A DNA stretch of 64,000 nt, taken from Aquiflexum gelatinilyticum (GTDB lineage: Bacteria > Bacteroidota > Bacteroidia > Cytophagales > Cyclobacteriaceae). Under the pieces are notes generated by a model. That model ran no database searches, had not been told where the DNA came from, and was given only the letters and a program-made list of their open reading frames with translations. Each line of letters begins with the position of its first letter. Within the stretch, counting starts at the first letter, position 1. The position numbers and the translations under genes were made by a program. Of this stretch, positions 35,568 through 45,545 are shown piece by piece. The stretch lies in contig NZ_JANSUY010000024.1 in the NCBI RefSeq assembly GCF_024741135.1, positions 1 to 64,000 of the forward strand, read 5' to 3'.

Positions 35568-36386
35568 ATGACCCGACAGGAACTATTTGAACAAATCAAA
35601 ATCAAGCAATCCTTTTTGTGCGTAGGTCTTGACACGGACCTCAATAAAATCCCCAGCCATCTTCAAAAAGTGGCGGATCCCATTTTTGAATTCAACAAGC
35701 AGATTATTGATCAGACTGCAGACTTTGCGGTAGCCTATAAACCCAACATTGCCTTCTATGAGGCATTGGGTCCAAAAGGCTGGGAAAGTCTGCAGAAGAC
35801 CTTGGATTATATCCCTAAAAATATTTTTAGCATTGCAGATGCCAAACGTGGCGATATCGGAAATACCTCCGGCCTTTATGCCAAGGCATTTTTTGAAACC
35901 ATGGATTTTGATTCCATCACCGTCGCGCCATATATGGGCATCGACAGCGTCAGCCCATTTCTTTCTTACGAAAATAAATGGGTTATTTTATTGGCATTGA
36001 CCTCCAATGAGGGGAGTCTGGATTTTCAGTTTTCTGAATTGAAAAACGGAAAACCTGTCTACCAAGAGGTCTTGGAGAAAAGCAGTAAATGGGGCAATCC
36101 TGATAATATGATGTATGTAGTCGGAGCCACACGGGGAGAAAAAATCGGTGAGGTAAGAAAAATTGTCCCTGAACATTTCTTTCTTGTCCCGGGAGTTGGA
36201 GCACAAGGTGGAAGTCTGGAAGAGGTGGCCAAATATGGAATGAACAGCCGTTGCGGACTATTGGTCAATTCATCAAGGGGGATCATTTATGCAGGAAAAG
36301 GTACTGATTTTGGAACTGAGGCCAGAAAAGAGGCTAAAAAGCTACAAGGGGAAATGGAAGTTTTACTTAACCAATATTGCTACTAG
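35568..36386 (+). CDS. pyrF: Orotidine 5'-phosphate decarboxylase, type 2
   Basis: Last step of UMP synthesis. 272 residues; the size and the motif order [25 protein letters not shown] (catalytic Lys and Asp) and VPGVGAQGG are those of the longer type 2 enzymes. Own promoter just upstream and a strong bidirectional terminator after it. Confidence 0.95.
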   Translation: MTRQELFEQIKIKQSFLCVGLDTDLNKIPSHLQKVADPIFEFNKQIIDQTADFAVAYKPNIAFYEALGPKGWESLQKTLDYIPKNIFSIADAKRGDIGNTSGLYAKAFFETMDFDSITVAPYMGIDSVSPFLSYENKWVILLALTSNEGSLDFQFSELKNGKPVYQEVLEKSSKWGNPDNMMYVVGATRGEKIGEVRKIVPEHFFLVPGVGAQGGSLEEVAKYGMNSRCGLLVNSSRGIIYAGKGTDFGTEARKEAKKLQGEMEVLLNQYCY

Positions 36387-36402
36387 GTCCATATCAAACC
36401 AT

Positions 36403-36446
36403 AAAAAAAGCCATGGGAACATATAGAAGTTCCCATGGCTTTTTTT
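36403..36446. terminator. Bidirectional terminator after pyrF
   Basis: An 18-bp stem, counting A/T ends (36403-36420 with 36429-36446), and an 8-base loop, with A and T runs on opposite sides. It serves pyrF (plus) and the TIM-barrel gene (minus). Confidence 0.93.
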
Positions 36447-36462
36447 ATTTCTACCATTTGCT

Positions 36463-37302
36463 TTATTTCTCGGCCATCACTTTTTTGATATAGGCCACAC
36501 TTTGAGGGATTTGTTGTACAGATCTTGAAGATTCATCTTCAATAATCAGGTATTTCGTTCCTGACTTTTGGGCTTGTTTGATCAGTCCTTTGATATCGAT
36601 GTCTCCCGTTCCCAACACTACGTTAGTTTCCACGTCACCCTTGCCATCTGAACTTCCCGGGGTTCCTTTTGCCCTGTCTTTCAAGTGGAGCAAAGGGAAT
36701 TTGTTAGGGTATTTTTTCATGATTGCCAAAGGATCGCCTCCACCCATCTGAACCCAAAACACGTCCATATTGAAGGCGTAGTTTTTGGCATTTTTGATCA
36801 ATTCATCAAATAAAACGCCTTTTCCATGTGGGGTAAATTCATATCCATGTGGATGGTAACAGAGGGTAATGCCCGCATCCTTTAGGATTTTTCCTGCTTT
36901 GTTGAACAGCTCCACGGCTTCCTGTGTCTCTTTGATGCTGAATTTTCCGGAAGTGTGGGGAATCCAAAAACAGGTAGCGTATTTTGCACCATAAGCTTTT
37001 GCATTGTCGATGACGGCCTGAGGATTTTCCTGCAATTGCTTGTAATCTGCCCCGACAGCCACTACAGAAAGGCCAAGTCCTGAAATAAAAGTCTTGTATT
37101 CATCCTTACTCATGCCATAAGTTCCACCGCCTTCAATGAAATTGATTCCCATTTTGGGAATAAGCGCGTGGGTGCCCTTGACATCGGTTTTCATTTCATT
37201 GCGCAAGCTGTACATCTGCAATGCGATCTCCTGTGCCTGAACCTGTGCCGATACCAGAATCACAATTGCTAAACTGAATAATTTGAATAGAAAATTTTTC
37301 AT
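36463..37302 (-). CDS. Exported sugar phosphate isomerase/epimerase-like TIM-barrel protein
   Basis: 279 residues from the ATG at 37302, which begins a clean signal peptide (MKNFLFKLFSLAIVILVSAQ, ending VQAQ). Upstream in-frame codons extend to 37347 but would spoil the signal, so that start is rejected. The mature part is the xylose-isomerase-like TIM barrel (AP endonuclease 2 family): LQMYSLRNEM, GINFIEGGG, CYHPHGYEF, NMDVFWVQMGGGDP (metal Asp), LLHLKDRAKG (His), LIIEDESS (Glu). Being periplasmic, it cannot act on phosphorylated sugars from the cytosol; a 3-keto-sugar or free-sugar substrate is inferred. Lies in the exported oxidoreductase region. Confidence 0.87.
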   Translation of the reverse strand: MKNFLFKLFSLAIVILVSAQVQAQEIALQMYSLRNEMKTDVKGTHALIPKMGINFIEGGGTYGMSKDEYKTFISGLGLSVVAVGADYKQLQENPQAVIDNAKAYGAKYATCFWIPHTSGKFSIKETQEAVELFNKAGKILKDAGITLCYHPHGYEFTPHGKGVLFDELIKNAKNYAFNMDVFWVQMGGGDPLAIMKKYPNKFPLLHLKDRAKGTPGSSDGKGDVETNVVLGTGDIDIKGLIKQAQKSGTKYLIIEDESSRSVQQIPQSVAYIKKVMAEK

Positions 37303-37456
37303 AGGTTTTATTATTGGGTTTGTTTGATATGAATATAATAATGACACTCAAAATGTCATTGAGGAATTTGACTGATGGAAATTTTACCATCCAAGAAAAA
37401 CAAAATGTGATTTTTGTGATACTTTGTTAAATTACTTATTCAAAACTCAATAACCC

Positions 37457-38503
37457 ATGACAGATTTCACCAGAAGACAATTTTTAAAGCAATCCGCTTT
37501 GGCAGGTGCCGCAATGGCGATACCAACTTCCTTCTCATTTGCATCAACGCCTGACACTATTATTGGTCATGGTGATTTCAAATATAAAGTAAACACCTCT
37601 TGGGGAAACCTCGATCCTGCCAAATATCCTGTGGTCAATTGCCACGAAATGGTTATGGACAAGAAGGGCAGAATGCTGATGGTAACCGATGAATCCAAAA
37701 ACAACATCATTATCTACGACCAATCCGGAAAGTACCTCGATTCGTGGACTTTGGGATTGGGATCTGCGCATGGCCTGAGCCTAGTCGATGAAGGTGGAGA
37801 AGAATTTTTATGGATTGTAGACAATGGCGGCAGGGTCATCAAGACTGATCTAAAAGGAAAGATAATCACAGAAATACCTACACCGACAAGTCAGGGAATC
37901 TATAAAGAAGGGATGCGTTACACCCCAACCGAAACGGTCGTCGCGCCAAACGGCGACCTGTACATTACCGATGGTTATGGTTCACAATATGTGCTGCAAT
38001 ATGACAGCAAAGGAAATTTTATCCGGATGTTTGGCGGTGACGGACACGGTGATGCCCAATTCAAAACTGTCCATGGAATAGCCGTCGACCAAAGAAAAGG
38101 AGGAACTCCTACCCTACTTTGTACATCCCGTGGTCATAATTCATTCAAAAGATTTACTATGGAAGGTGAATATTTAGAAACTTTTTTCCTTCCCGGTGCT
38201 TTTGTCTGTCGGCCGGTCATTCATGGTAAAAACCTCTATGCAGGCGTTTGTTGGTCCAGATCCAAATACCTGGAGCAAATGGACAACTCCGGGTTTGTGA
38301 CCATTTTGGATGAAAACAATAAAGTAGTCTCTAATCCGGGAGGGACTGAGCCAAAATATATTGACGGAGAGCTCCAATTGATGATCCAAAAAGAACCAAT
38401 TTTCAAACACTGCCACGATGTTTGCATTGATCAAGACGAGAATATATACGTCTGCCAATGGAATGCGGCAAAAAGTTACCCCATCAAACTAACGCGGGTA
38501 TAA
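37457..38503 (+). CDS. Tat-exported six-bladed beta-propeller (NHL-like) protein
   Basis: 348 residues with a twin-arginine signal TRRQFLKQSALAGAAMA (residues 5-21), so it is exported folded. NHL-type propeller blades follow (GRMLMVTDESKNNIIIYDQSGKY, GDLYITDGYGSQYVLQYDSKGNFI, ENIYVCQW). It resembles peptidylglycine amidating-lyase-like propellers but no catalytic assignment is possible. Divergent from the TIM-barrel gene, convergent with the DUF1080 gene. Confidence 0.85.
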   Translation: MTDFTRRQFLKQSALAGAAMAIPTSFSFASTPDTIIGHGDFKYKVNTSWGNLDPAKYPVVNCHEMVMDKKGRMLMVTDESKNNIIIYDQSGKYLDSWTLGLGSAHGLSLVDEGGEEFLWIVDNGGRVIKTDLKGKIITEIPTPTSQGIYKEGMRYTPTETVVAPNGDLYITDGYGSQYVLQYDSKGNFIRMFGGDGHGDAQFKTVHGIAVDQRKGGTPTLLCTSRGHNSFKRFTMEGEYLETFFLPGAFVCRPVIHGKNLYAGVCWSRSKYLEQMDNSGFVTILDENNKVVSNPGGTEPKYIDGELQLMIQKEPIFKHCHDVCIDQDENIYVCQWNAAKSYPIKLTRV

Positions 38504-38516
38504 TTTTTAAGGTAAT

Positions 38517-39278
38517 TTAATTCCCAGAGGTCAAAAGAGGGGCAATTTGTTCGGCTGAGATGACTGCTGAAGGCAATTCGGTGATTTTCAGGTTTCTGAA
38601 ATGAATCGGAGCGCCTTCAGATTCCAGGCAGATATATCCTTTCTTTTGACTTGATTGGCTGATGCCATTGACAAACTTACCGTTTACTGAGAGTTTAATG
38701 ACGCCATCTACACAAATGACAACATAAGTATTCCACTCTCCTTTGCCCAAGCATCTGTTTTCAATGGATTTGCTGCGGGTTCCACGTGGGTTATCAGGTA
38801 TAGTAGTCACTCCGCCCACTCCAAACAATTCGCCATGGACATAAGCGATTGGAGGCAAGACGCCGTCTTTTTTATTTTGGTTGACCCAATCCAATTCCAG
38901 CATCTGCACCTCGACACCATCGGGCAGCCTTTGCTCTCCAGGGACAGCACCGCTCCAAACAAAAGTTCCTGAGTTTCCTCCGAGTTCCATATGCTTCCAT
39001 TCGATGTGCATGATGAAGTTTTCATATTGCTTTTCGGATCGGATCACTCCGATAGGCAATCCCCTACATACCAATTCCTGTCCCTCAAAATACCAGGTGT
39101 CTTTTTCTGTATTGACATTATACCATTTCAATGAATTTTCTTTTGGTGACTGATCTGAAACGAGGGCTTCTATCCCCCTTGATTTCCCAAACTCAAAAAG
39201 ATATTCCTGACAAAAACTCGGGGAATTTGTCAGTAGAAATAGAAGAAAGACTTTGGATAATGGTCTCAGGATTTTCAT
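38517..39278 (-). CDS. DUF1080 / 3-keto-disaccharide hydrolase-like protein
   Basis: 253 residues with a signal peptide ([12 protein letters not shown], cleavage near 23). The jelly-roll fold of DUF1080 (concanavalin-like) is recognisable: [91 protein letters not shown]. Members of this family are known to cleave 3-keto-glycosides formed by Gfo/Idh/MocA dehydrogenases. Such an enzyme is encoded directly upstream on the same strand (39341-40654, 62 bp gap), supporting that role here. Confidence 0.88.
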   Translation of the reverse strand: MKILRPLSKVFLLFLLTNSPSFCQEYLFEFGKSRGIEALVSDQSPKENSLKWYNVNTEKDTWYFEGQELVCRGLPIGVIRSEKQYENFIMHIEWKHMELGGNSGTFVWSGAVPGEQRLPDGVEVQMLELDWVNQNKKDGVLPPIAYVHGELFGVGGVTTIPDNPRGTRSKSIENRCLGKGEWNTYVVICVDGVIKLSVNGKFVNGISQSSQKKGYICLESEGAPIHFRNLKITELPSAVISAEQIAPLLTSGN

Positions 39279-39340
39279 TTGGAGTAAATTTTTTGGAAAG
39301 GGTTTTTAGAAAAAAAATCTATCGAGGATGGAAAGATTGA

Positions 39341-40654
39341 TCAAAAAAACTTGGTCTTTCCCGGGATGGCCACCTCAGGAACAGGCCATTTGAGATCCCA
39401 ATCATATTCTTCCAATTTAGGTCCTAAGGATTGAGTGGAATTGAGTGCTTCTTGCCATCCGATGGTTTGCCCGGTGTAGCCGACCATTCTCCCCAAAACC
39501 GCCAACATTGTACTGTTTGCCATCAGGTCACCTTCGTTGATAGACTTCCCTGACCTTATTGCCGCAAACAATTCCTCATGTTGGGTTTCATAGGGATTGT
39601 TTTTTTCACCCTCATAATTCCAAGGATTTTGTCCTTCTATTCGATGGATTTGCCTTCCGATGTCTACGATGGCATTTCCATTTCTTCCCATGATTTCCGC
39701 TTTATTGATATTGGAAGCCCCTTGTTGTTGTCTACTGAAATGGATTCCTTTTGCGCCGTTCTGATATTCATATTCTATGGCAAAATGGTCATAGATATTC
39801 CCGTATTTTTCTTCGGTTCTGGATTGTCTGCCACCTGACCCTGTGGCATTGACTGGAAGTTTGTCGCCAAAAGCCCATGACATCATGTCAAGGCTATGGA
39901 CCATCATCTCTACGATATAATCACCCGAAAGCCAATCGTAATAATACCAGTTTCTCAATTGGTATTCCATTTCTTTCCACTCAGGTTTCCTGTCTTTATA
40001 CCACAATCCTCCACCATTTCTTACCGTAAGCACGGAAGCTACTTCACCTATGTCCCCATTGTTGATTCTTTCAAAAAGAGCCCTTTTGGGAAAATCATAC
40101 CGGAAAGTGAATCCTGAAACCACGGAGAGATTTTTGGACTTGGCTAGTTTGGCTGTTTCCAAAACACTCCGAACACCGGGAGCATCCACAGCGACGGGCT
40201 TTTCGCAAAAAACATGTTTTCCGGCCTCAATAGCAGCTTTGAAATGACCAGGCCGGAATGCAGGAGGTGTAGTAAGGATAACCACATCCACGTCCGATTC
40301 TATGACTTTTTTGTACGCATCAAATCCAACAAAACGGTTTTCTTTACCCACTTTGACTTGATTGGGATTTGCTTCGAATAATGCTTGGTAAGATTCATCC
40401 AGATAATCGGAAAATATATCTCCCATACAGGTCAGAACTGCGTCAGTATCTGCTTTCAGAGCCTGCAGTGCCGCTCCGGTTCCCCTACCTCCACAGCCAA
40501 TCAAGCCCACTTTGAGGGTATTGTTCTTCATGGCAAAAGCAGGATTGACCTGAAATACAAAAGGGAGAGCGGCACTTCCAATCAAAGCAGTACCGGCGGA
40601 TTTTAGGAATTCCCTCCTGTCTTTTTTTTCGGGCGAATAAATTTTATCTGACAT
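39341..40654 (-). CDS. Tat-exported Gfo/Idh/MocA family oxidoreductase
   Basis: 437 residues. Twin-arginine signal DRREFLKSAGTALIGSAALP, then a Rossmann domain with VGLIGCGGRGTGAALQ, the family's EKP-type catalytic motif (HVFCEKPVAVDAPG) and a C-terminal alpha/beta domain with YYYDWLSGDYIVEMMVHSLD (substrate site with His). Tat export implies that NAD(P) is bound before export, as in glucose-fructose oxidoreductase. Probably oxidises a sugar C3 hydroxyl; inferred from the DUF1080 gene that follows. Confidence 0.9.
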   Translation of the reverse strand: MSDKIYSPEKKDRREFLKSAGTALIGSAALPFVFQVNPAFAMKNNTLKVGLIGCGGRGTGAALQALKADTDAVLTCMGDIFSDYLDESYQALFEANPNQVKVGKENRFVGFDAYKKVIESDVDVVILTTPPAFRPGHFKAAIEAGKHVFCEKPVAVDAPGVRSVLETAKLAKSKNLSVVSGFTFRYDFPKRALFERINNGDIGEVASVLTVRNGGGLWYKDRKPEWKEMEYQLRNWYYYDWLSGDYIVEMMVHSLDMMSWAFGDKLPVNATGSGGRQSRTEEKYGNIYDHFAIEYEYQNGAKGIHFSRQQQGASNINKAEIMGRNGNAIVDIGRQIHRIEGQNPWNYEGEKNNPYETQHEELFAAIRSGKSINEGDLMANSTMLAVLGRMVGYTGQTIGWQEALNSTQSLGPKLEEYDWDLKWPVPEVAIPGKTKFF

Positions 40655-41024
40655 ATAAATGCTGTTTTATTTTGGGTCTGTAAATGGAAATTCATTTTAA
40701 TCTTTCCAATCTATTAATTATCAGTAAAATACAATAACTATCCACTAATTCAAAAAAATCGGTTTTTTGATCGAGCTCTCTAATTAAAATCCTTCAATAA
40801 ACCATGACTCCTTGGAGTTTTGGACTGATGGCAGTTGGAAAAAAAATGACTGAAGGCTTATATAAGCAGCCATTGAAATAAAAGTGAAAGTTGGGAATTA
40901 CCTGAAATAACCTGTCCCGTAAAAAATCTTTATATGCGAAGTATTAATCAATATATTGTAAATGATGGAGAAATAATTTTCCAGTCATTTCTTCAAAAAT
41001 CACTTTAACCCACCACTACGTAAC
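40655..41024. other. Divergent intergenic region without recognised features
   Basis: 370 bp between two divergently transcribed oxidoreductase genes. AT-rich; no open frame, exact TAnnTTTG element or strong hairpin was found in either direction. It must contain both promoters unless these use a special sigma factor. Confidence 0.4.
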
Positions 41025-42377
41025 ATGACAACTTCGAAAGATTCCAGGAGAGATTTTCTCAAAAAATCCATCGCAGGTACTGCAGTATTTTCAATTGGAG
41101 GAGTACTTCCTGCATTCAGTCCAAAGAGCTACGGAAAAATCCTTGGAGCCAATGAAAGAATCAAGGTTTCGGTGATGGGAGTGAACAGCCGTGGAAATGC
41201 CTTGGTTCAGAATTTTGCAAACCAACCAAATGCAGAGGTGATCCATATCTGCGACGTGGATCAATTGGCCGCAGAAAAATGCATCAGCGCAGTTTCCAAA
41301 ATCCAGAACTCCAATCCCAAAGCTACTCCGGATTTTAGAAAAAGCCTGGAGGACAAGGATGTAGACGTGTTGGTGATTGCTGCTCCGGACCATTGGCACG
41401 CACCTGCAGCCATTCTCGCATGCAAAGCAGGAAAGGATGTTTACCTGGAAAAACCTTCCAGCCATAATCCCAACGAAGGGGAAATATTGCTCCAAGCTGC
41501 TGCAAGGTACAAAAGGCTGATCCAAATGGGTAACCAAAGAAGGTCTTGGCCCAACGTGGCTGCAGCCATAAAAGAAGTCCATGACGGTACTATCGGAAGA
41601 CCATATTATGCAAAAACCTGGTATACCAACAACCGAGGGCCTATTGGAATCGGTAAAAAAGTGGCAGTTCCCGTCCATTTGGATTATGACTTATGGCAAG
41701 GTCCGGCCCCAAGAGAAGATTATCGGGACAATATCATCCATTACAATTGGCATTGGTTCTGGAATTGGGGAACAGGCGAAGCATTGAACAATGGCACCCA
41801 TATGGTCGATTTGGCGAGATGGGGATTGGGTGTGGAATTTCCGACAAAAGTTACCTCCGCGGGAGGAAGGTACCGCTATCAGGACGATTGGGAAACCCCA
41901 GATACCCAAATGATCAATCTGGAATTTGAAAATAAAAGTATGATAAGTTGGGAAGGAAGAAGCTGCAACGGTATCAACAATGAAGGATCGAGTGTAGGCG
42001 TGATTTTCTACGGGGAAGAGGGTTCTGTTAATATTGGAGGTGGCAATGCTTACTCCATTTATGACTTAAAAAACAAACTCGTAAAGGAAGTGAAATATGA
42101 CCGGCCTGTGGATGCGAGAAATCTTTCCGACCCAACCCAAGAACTCGACGCCATCCATATCCAAAACATGTTTGACGGAATCAAAAAAGGAACTCCACTC
42201 GCGGCTGAAATTATCGGGGGACAGACGAGTACACTCTTGGTCCAATTGGGAAATATTGCACAAAGGTGCGGTGAAACATTGAACGTGGATCCTAAAAACG
42301 GCCATATTATCGGCAGCAAAGAAGCGATGAAATATTGGAAAAGGGATTACCAACCTGGGTGGGAACCAAAAGTGTAA
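41025..42377 (+). CDS. Tat-exported Gfo/Idh/MocA family oxidoreductase
   Basis: 450 residues with a twin-arginine leader DSRRDFLKKSIAGTAVFSIG. Rossmann fold with VSVMGVNSRGNALVQNF, a catalytic EKP motif (DVYLEKPSSHNPNEGE), and the long conserved insert of this exported subfamily (HYNWHWFWNWGTGEALNNG THMVD region). NAD(P)-dependent sugar or cyclitol dehydrogenase; substrate unknown. It is followed after 31 bp by a sodium/solute symporter and then by the NagB-NagA fusion, suggesting one catabolic operon for an amino-sugar derivative. That link is inference. Confidence 0.9.
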   Translation: MTTSKDSRRDFLKKSIAGTAVFSIGGVLPAFSPKSYGKILGANERIKVSVMGVNSRGNALVQNFANQPNAEVIHICDVDQLAAEKCISAVSKIQNSNPKATPDFRKSLEDKDVDVLVIAAPDHWHAPAAILACKAGKDVYLEKPSSHNPNEGEILLQAAARYKRLIQMGNQRRSWPNVAAAIKEVHDGTIGRPYYAKTWYTNNRGPIGIGKKVAVPVHLDYDLWQGPAPREDYRDNIIHYNWHWFWNWGTGEALNNGTHMVDLARWGLGVEFPTKVTSAGGRYRYQDDWETPDTQMINLEFENKSMISWEGRSCNGINNEGSSVGVIFYGEEGSVNIGGGNAYSIYDLKNKLVKEVKYDRPVDARNLSDPTQELDAIHIQNMFDGIKKGTPLAAEIIGGQTSTLLVQLGNIAQRCGETLNVDPKNGHIIGSKEAMKYWKRDYQPGWEPKV

Positions 42378-42408
42378 ACCCAATTTCCCACTCCTCCTCC
42401 ACCCGACC

Positions 42409-43875
42409 ATGAAGCTCACCTCTTTTGACCTGATTGTAATCACAGCTTTTTTTCTCCTGATGTTGGTTATCGGGGTTTACTCTTATTTTCGAAACAAAAA
42501 CGCCGACGATTATTTCGTTGCCGGGGGAAACTTGCCTTGGTGGCTTTCAGGAATTTCCCACCACGTCTCGGGATATAGCGGGGCGGTTTTCGTTGCTTAT
42601 GCCGCAATTGCGTATACCCATGGATTTACAATATATGTTTGGTGGGCATTCACTATCGGCTTGACAATTTTGGTAAGTGCCAAAATATTTCCTGTACGTT
42701 GGGTCAGGCTTCGCAAAAAATTCCATATCCAATCCCCACTTGAATTTCTTGCCCGACGCTACAATATCCTCACCCAACAGATCATGGCATGGAGCGGTGT
42801 GCTGTTAAAACTATTCGATATCGGGGCCAAATGGGCCTCGATTGCCATTTTGCTCAATGTTTTTACCGGCATCAGTCTTCCAATCGGCATTTTGATATCA
42901 GGTGGAATTTCTCTTTTGTATATCACCTTTGGAGGATTGTGGGCAGTTGTCATGACAGATTTTGCGCAATTTATCATTCAACTTTTGGGAGGACTAGTTA
43001 TGTTCTTCGCTGTGCTTTACAATCTCGATGGACCGGAAAGCATTTTCACCATGTGGGAAAAATTGCCTTCTGAAAATAGCCAACCGTTTAATGACCCTTA
43101 TGGTGTAGGTTTTGCACTTGCATTTTTGTTCATTAATTTTCTGTCATACAATGGTGGTCAATGGAATCTTGCCACACGCTATATTTCTTCCCCTTCAGAA
43201 TCACAGGCAACCAAAGCAGCTAGGCTATCAGGTTTGCTATATTTGATTTGGCCCTTGATTTTGTTTTTTCCGATGTGGGCTGCACCTATTTTGCTTCCAA
43301 ATCTTGCAGTCCCAAGTCAGTCTTATGGTCAGCTGACCCTTTTGCTTTTGCCATCGGGGTTGGTAGGATTGGTGATTGCCTCTCTTTTTGCTAATACGAT
43401 GTCCATGACTTCCTCTGATATCAATACCATCTCCGCCGTAATCACGAGAGATATTCTTCCAAACATTTCCAAAAAATTCAGCTTAGATAAAATTTCATTG
43501 CTCACGGCGAGGGTTACGACTTTCATATTTACCCTGCTGACTATCATTGTCGCCCTTCAATATGAATATTTTGGTGGAATTCTCGGCTTGATCATTACTT
43601 GGTTTGGGGCTTTGGTAGGACCGATTGCAGTTCCTATGCTTTTTGGGGTTATTCCGGCTTTCAAATCTTGCGGTCCGGTCGCTGCCATCAGTTCTATTTT
43701 TGCAGGCCTCCTTACCTTCATCATCACCAAGAATATTGAAATCAGCAGCTTGGCCTTGCAAGTTAGCCTTCCCCTGATAGTCTCCACCTTGGTATATATA
43801 TTCATTGGACTAGCCCAAATCCGAACTGTTCCCGACAAAGTGAAAGCAATGCTTCAGGAGATCAGTAAAGAATAA
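42409..43875 (+). CDS. Sodium:solute symporter (SSS family)
   Basis: 488-residue inner-membrane transporter with about 13 hydrophobic helices. SSS marks: NKNADDYFVAGGNLPWWLSG at the start of helix 2, and GGLWAVVMTDFAQFIIQLLGG, a sodium-symporter family signature. Likely carries a sugar or amino sugar using the sodium gradient; specificity cannot be read from sequence. Placed between an oxidoreductase and nagBA, 17 bp upstream of the latter. Confidence 0.92.
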   Translation: MKLTSFDLIVITAFFLLMLVIGVYSYFRNKNADDYFVAGGNLPWWLSGISHHVSGYSGAVFVAYAAIAYTHGFTIYVWWAFTIGLTILVSAKIFPVRWVRLRKKFHIQSPLEFLARRYNILTQQIMAWSGVLLKLFDIGAKWASIAILLNVFTGISLPIGILISGGISLLYITFGGLWAVVMTDFAQFIIQLLGGLVMFFAVLYNLDGPESIFTMWEKLPSENSQPFNDPYGVGFALAFLFINFLSYNGGQWNLATRYISSPSESQATKAARLSGLLYLIWPLILFFPMWAAPILLPNLAVPSQSYGQLTLLLLPSGLVGLVIASLFANTMSMTSSDINTISAVITRDILPNISKKFSLDKISLLTARVTTFIFTLLTIIVALQYEYFGGILGLIITWFGALVGPIAVPMLFGVIPAFKSCGPVAAISSIFAGLLTFIITKNIEISSLALQVSLPLIVSTLVYIFIGLAQIRTVPDKVKAMLQEISKE

Positions 43876-43892
43876 AAACCCCATCAGAAATA

Positions 43893-45545
43893 ATGGAAAT
43901 TAATGTATTCGATTCAAGAAAAGAAATGGGCGAGGCTGCTGCAAAAGCAGTAGAGGCAAGAATCCTGAAAGTATTGGAAGAAAAAGAAAACGTGAGAATT
44001 GTTTTTGCAGCGGCTCCTTCACAAAATGAATTTTTAGCAGCTTTAAGCACTTCTTCTAAAATACCTTGGGAAAAAGTGACCGCCTTTCATATGGATGAAT
44101 ATGTGGGTTTAAGTAAGGGTTCACCTGCACTTTTTTCCAATTTTCTCAAAGAAAAATTGTTTGACAAGTTGCCCTTCGGGAAAATAAATCTTATTGATGG
44201 CAGCCAAAATCCGGACGAAGAATGTGACAGCTATGCCTCTTTGCTCCATCAGGCTCCTATTGACTTGGTCTGCATGGGAATCGGTGAAAACGGACACATT
44301 GCCTTCAATGATCCTCCTGTCGCAGATTTCAATGATGCCAAGACAGTAAAATTGGTCGCGCTAGACCCGGTATGCAGGCAGCAGCAGGTCAATGATGGTT
44401 GCTTTTCAGCTTTGGAAGAGGTACCAAGCCATGCTTTGACACTGACTATTACCGCCCTGCTTGACACTGCTTATATCTGTTGTGTAGTGCCCGGCAAAAA
44501 CAAAAGACAAGCTGTCACTGATACCATCTCAGGTCGGATCAATACACAATGTCCGGCCTCGATTTTGAGAATCCACGGAAATTGCCATCTCTTTACAGAT
44601 ATTCAAGCCTATCCTGAAAAATTGGAACCAATTGATAAAGATGAATCTATCGGAATTGATTGCCTGACCGGAAAGCTGTCTGTCTTCAATTCAAGTGGGA
44701 ATTTTTTAACCACAAGCGTCAAACCCTCCAAAAAACAGTTGAATGACCATTTTTTTATTGGTCCCGGTTTGGTTGATTTACAGGTAAATGGAGTCAATGG
44801 GATTGATTTCAATGATCCAAATCTCTCTGTGTCGGATATCGAAAGTGCCACACACTTTTTGTTGAGCAAAGGAGTCACCACCTTTTTTCCAACCCTGATT
44901 ACCAATGATGATCAAGTCATCATCTCCATTTTATCCACCTTAAAAGAAGCCTGTGATAATAATCCCTTGATTGCTGCATGCATCGGAGGGATTCACTTGG
45001 AAGGTCCTTTTATTTCTTCGGAAGAGGGGGCGAAAGGAGCCCATAATTCTAAATATATCAAAAAACCAAAATGGGATTTGGTAAGCAAATTTCAGGATGC
45101 ATCCTGTGGAAGGATCAAACTCATCACCATTGCGCCTGAGTTGGAAAGTGCTTTTTCATTCATAAAAAAATGTTGCGACAATGGAATAAAAATAGCCATT
45201 GGACATAGCAATGCTGCTATGGAGGACTTGAAAAAAGGAGTAGAAGCAGGCGCAAGCCTTTCAACCCATCTTGGAAATGCCGTTCCGCTGATGCTTCCGC
45301 GTCATCCCAATATCCTTTGGGATCAACTCTCCTTGGACCAGCTTCATGCGAGCTTGATAGCAGACGGATTTCATGTGGCGGATTCATTTTTGAAAGTGGT
45401 TTTAAAGGTTAAAGGAGAAAAAGCTTTTTTGGTGAGTGATGCAACAAAGTTTTGCGGAATGCCTCCCGGAGAATACAACACCCATATTGGAGATAAAGTA
45501 ATCTTATCACCAAACGGAAAATTATCCTTGAAAAACGGCAATTGA
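43893..45545 (+). CDS. nagBA: Glucosamine-6-P deaminase / N-acetylglucosamine-6-P deacetylase fusion, truncated by an in-frame UGA
   Basis: 550 residues. Residues 1-235 are NagB: FHMDEYVGL (65-73), GIGENGHIAFND (129-140) and CPASILRIHGN (220-230). Residues about 250-550 are NagA: PGLVDLQVNG (291-300), metal/catalytic Glu370 (HLEGPF), His384, His438 (GHSNAA), His459 (STHLGNAV), His494 and Asp516 (SDAT). Together these would deacetylate GlcNAc-6-P and deaminate the product to fructose-6-P. At 45543-45545 a TGA stops the frame. The same frame continues without shift through LLAGASKT, a NagA motif, for 78 codons. All catalytic residues lie before the stop, but the end of the barrel and the beta-sandwich are lost. 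Confidence 0.85.
   Translation: MEINVFDSRKEMGEAAAKAVEARILKVLEEKENVRIVFAAAPSQNEFLAALSTSSKIPWEKVTAFHMDEYVGLSKGSPALFSNFLKEKLFDKLPFGKINLIDGSQNPDEECDSYASLLHQAPIDLVCMGIGENGHIAFNDPPVADFNDAKTVKLVALDPVCRQQQVNDGCFSALEEVPSHALTLTITALLDTAYICCVVPGKNKRQAVTDTISGRINTQCPASILRIHGNCHLFTDIQAYPEKLEPIDKDESIGIDCLTGKLSVFNSSGNFLTTSVKPSKKQLNDHFFIGPGLVDLQVNGVNGIDFNDPNLSVSDIESATHFLLSKGVTTFFPTLITNDDQVIISILSTLKEACDNNPLIAACIGGIHLEGPFISSEEGAKGAHNSKYIKKPKWDLVSKFQDASCGRIKLITIAPELESAFSFIKKCCDNGIKIAIGHSNAAMEDLKKGVEAGASLSTHLGNAVPLMLPRHPNILWDQLSLDQLHASLIADGFHVADSFLKVVLKVKGEKAFLVSDATKFCGMPPGEYNTHIGDKVILSPNGKLSLKNGN

Noticed and set aside
36463-37347. Longer start (37347) for the TIM-barrel protein
   Set aside because: The extra 15 residues precede a complete signal peptide beginning at 37302 and would disrupt export.
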